Positions 19,454 through 20,000 of a DNA stretch of 20,000 nt are shown here, piece by piece. Each line of letters opens with the position of its first letter. The first letter of the stretch is position 1. The notes under the pieces are model-generated. The model made no database searches and had not been told where the DNA came from. It worked only from the letters and a program-made list of their open reading frames with translations. Both the position numbers and the translations under genes were made by a program. Origin of the DNA: Symbiodinium natans (Eukaryota > Sar > Dinophyceae > Suessiales > Symbiodiniaceae); contig CAJNDS010001979.1 in the NCBI GenBank assembly GCA_905221605.1, forward strand, positions 77,501 to 97,500. Reading direction: 5' to 3'.

Positions 19454-19504
19454 GCGAAATCTTCACAGGGGGGGTCCGCGGCTGCCCCGACTCTTGGGCC
19501 CCCA

Positions 19505-19693
19505 AAAAGGGGTTTAGGGTTTAGGGTTTGGGGTTTAGGGTTTAGGGTTTAGGGTTCAGGGTTTAGGGTTTAGGGTCTAGGGTATAGGGCTTAGGGTTTT
19601 AGGGTTTAGGGTTCAGGGTTTAGGGTTTAGGGTCTAGGGTATAGGGCTTAGGGTTTTACGGTTCTAGGGTACCCTTAAGCCCTAGACCCTAAA
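19505..19693. repeat. TTTAGGG array with a duplicated irregular block
   Basis: The irregular sequence gtctagggtatagggcttag occurs twice (about 19574 and 19632), so a segment of about 58 bases was tandemly duplicated inside the array. Confidence 0.85.
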
Positions 19694-19771
19694 CCCTCAA
19701 TGCCTTCTCTTCGGAGGCATGCCAGGATGGCTAAGAAAAGAAAACACTGAAGGGGCTTGTCGGTTGTCGGC

Positions 19772-19855
19772 TGGGATGTTCCCTCTGGTACCAACAGTCC
19801 TTGATGGGGATTATAATCCTTATTAAGGACTGTTCGCATAAGGGGGAACATCCCA
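19772..19855. mobile_element. 84-base palindromic element, family B
   Basis: The inverted ends share tgggatgttccc and acagtcctt over some 34 bases, and the centre ggattataatcc is itself a perfect palindrome, so the whole element folds on itself. It has no coding capacity. A partial relative lies at 5131-5184. No target duplication is evident. Confidence 0.65.
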
Positions 19856-20000
19856 AGATAGCGGGGATATTAGGGGTTTGGGGTTCAGGGTTGTGGGGTT
19901 TAGGGCGTGTAAGGCCTCAAAGGCTTGCCCTAAACCCCGAAGCCCCAAGCCCTGTCTGCCGCAAACGGGGACTGGAAACCCCAAAAGCCCCAAGCCCTGA
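19856..20000. other. Unique tail with scattered telomere-like units
   Basis: It contains a few TTTGGGG/TTCAGGG and CCCTAAA/CCCCAAG units. No coding island was seen up to the window end. Confidence 0.5.

Overview
The window looks like nuclear DNA of a microbial alga, most probably a dinoflagellate and otherwise a related alveolate such as a chromerid. The reasons are plant-type telomere repeats (TTTAGGG/CCCTAAA) scattered inside the sequence in both orientations, many very short GC-rich coding islands flanked by AG acceptors and GT or GC donors, and a eukaryotic tRNA-Ser gene. GC donors are a known dinoflagellate habit. The assignment is inference. No bacterial-style gene, operon or long uninterrupted reading frame is present.

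The main content appears to be one very fragmented plus-strand gene. Some 40 coding islands of about 20 to 140 bases are spread from base 42 to base 19453. Where the right frame can be chosen they read as pieces of KH RNA-binding domains: first strands ending in Pro/Val/Leu-rich stretches (2185, 3094, 10899, 16095), GxxG-helix pieces (3648 with GRGG, 8870 with GRGF), and last strand plus last helix pieces (5917, 8604, 16636 with 17258, 19391). A Gly-rich start (42-92, 924-976) precedes them. The whole resembles a vigilin-like or other multi-KH protein. In several consecutive islands the splice phases agree, notably 7840/8034/8365/8604, 8933/9617/9895/10330/10461 and 16685/17258. Splice sites were picked by eye, so individual borders are uncertain and some islands may be false.

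The introns between islands are largely built of telomere-like arrays, a 10-base minisatellite (16792-17140) and small fold-back elements with inverted ends (5787-5910, 9089-9190, 15278-15381, 19772-19855 and others). Array orientation switches repeatedly.

Two blocks differ from this pattern. From about 6100 to 7560 lies an AT-rich island with broken Cys-rich and charged reading frames, probably a decayed foreign insertion. From about 11930 to 14960 there are almost no telomere repeats. That block holds a tRNA-Ser(AGA) gene on the minus strand, two tRNA-like relics, fold-back DNA, and a compact coding segment (13975-14652) with mini-introns of about 40-100 bases. I cannot tell whether that compact segment belongs to the KH gene or is a separate gene nested in it.
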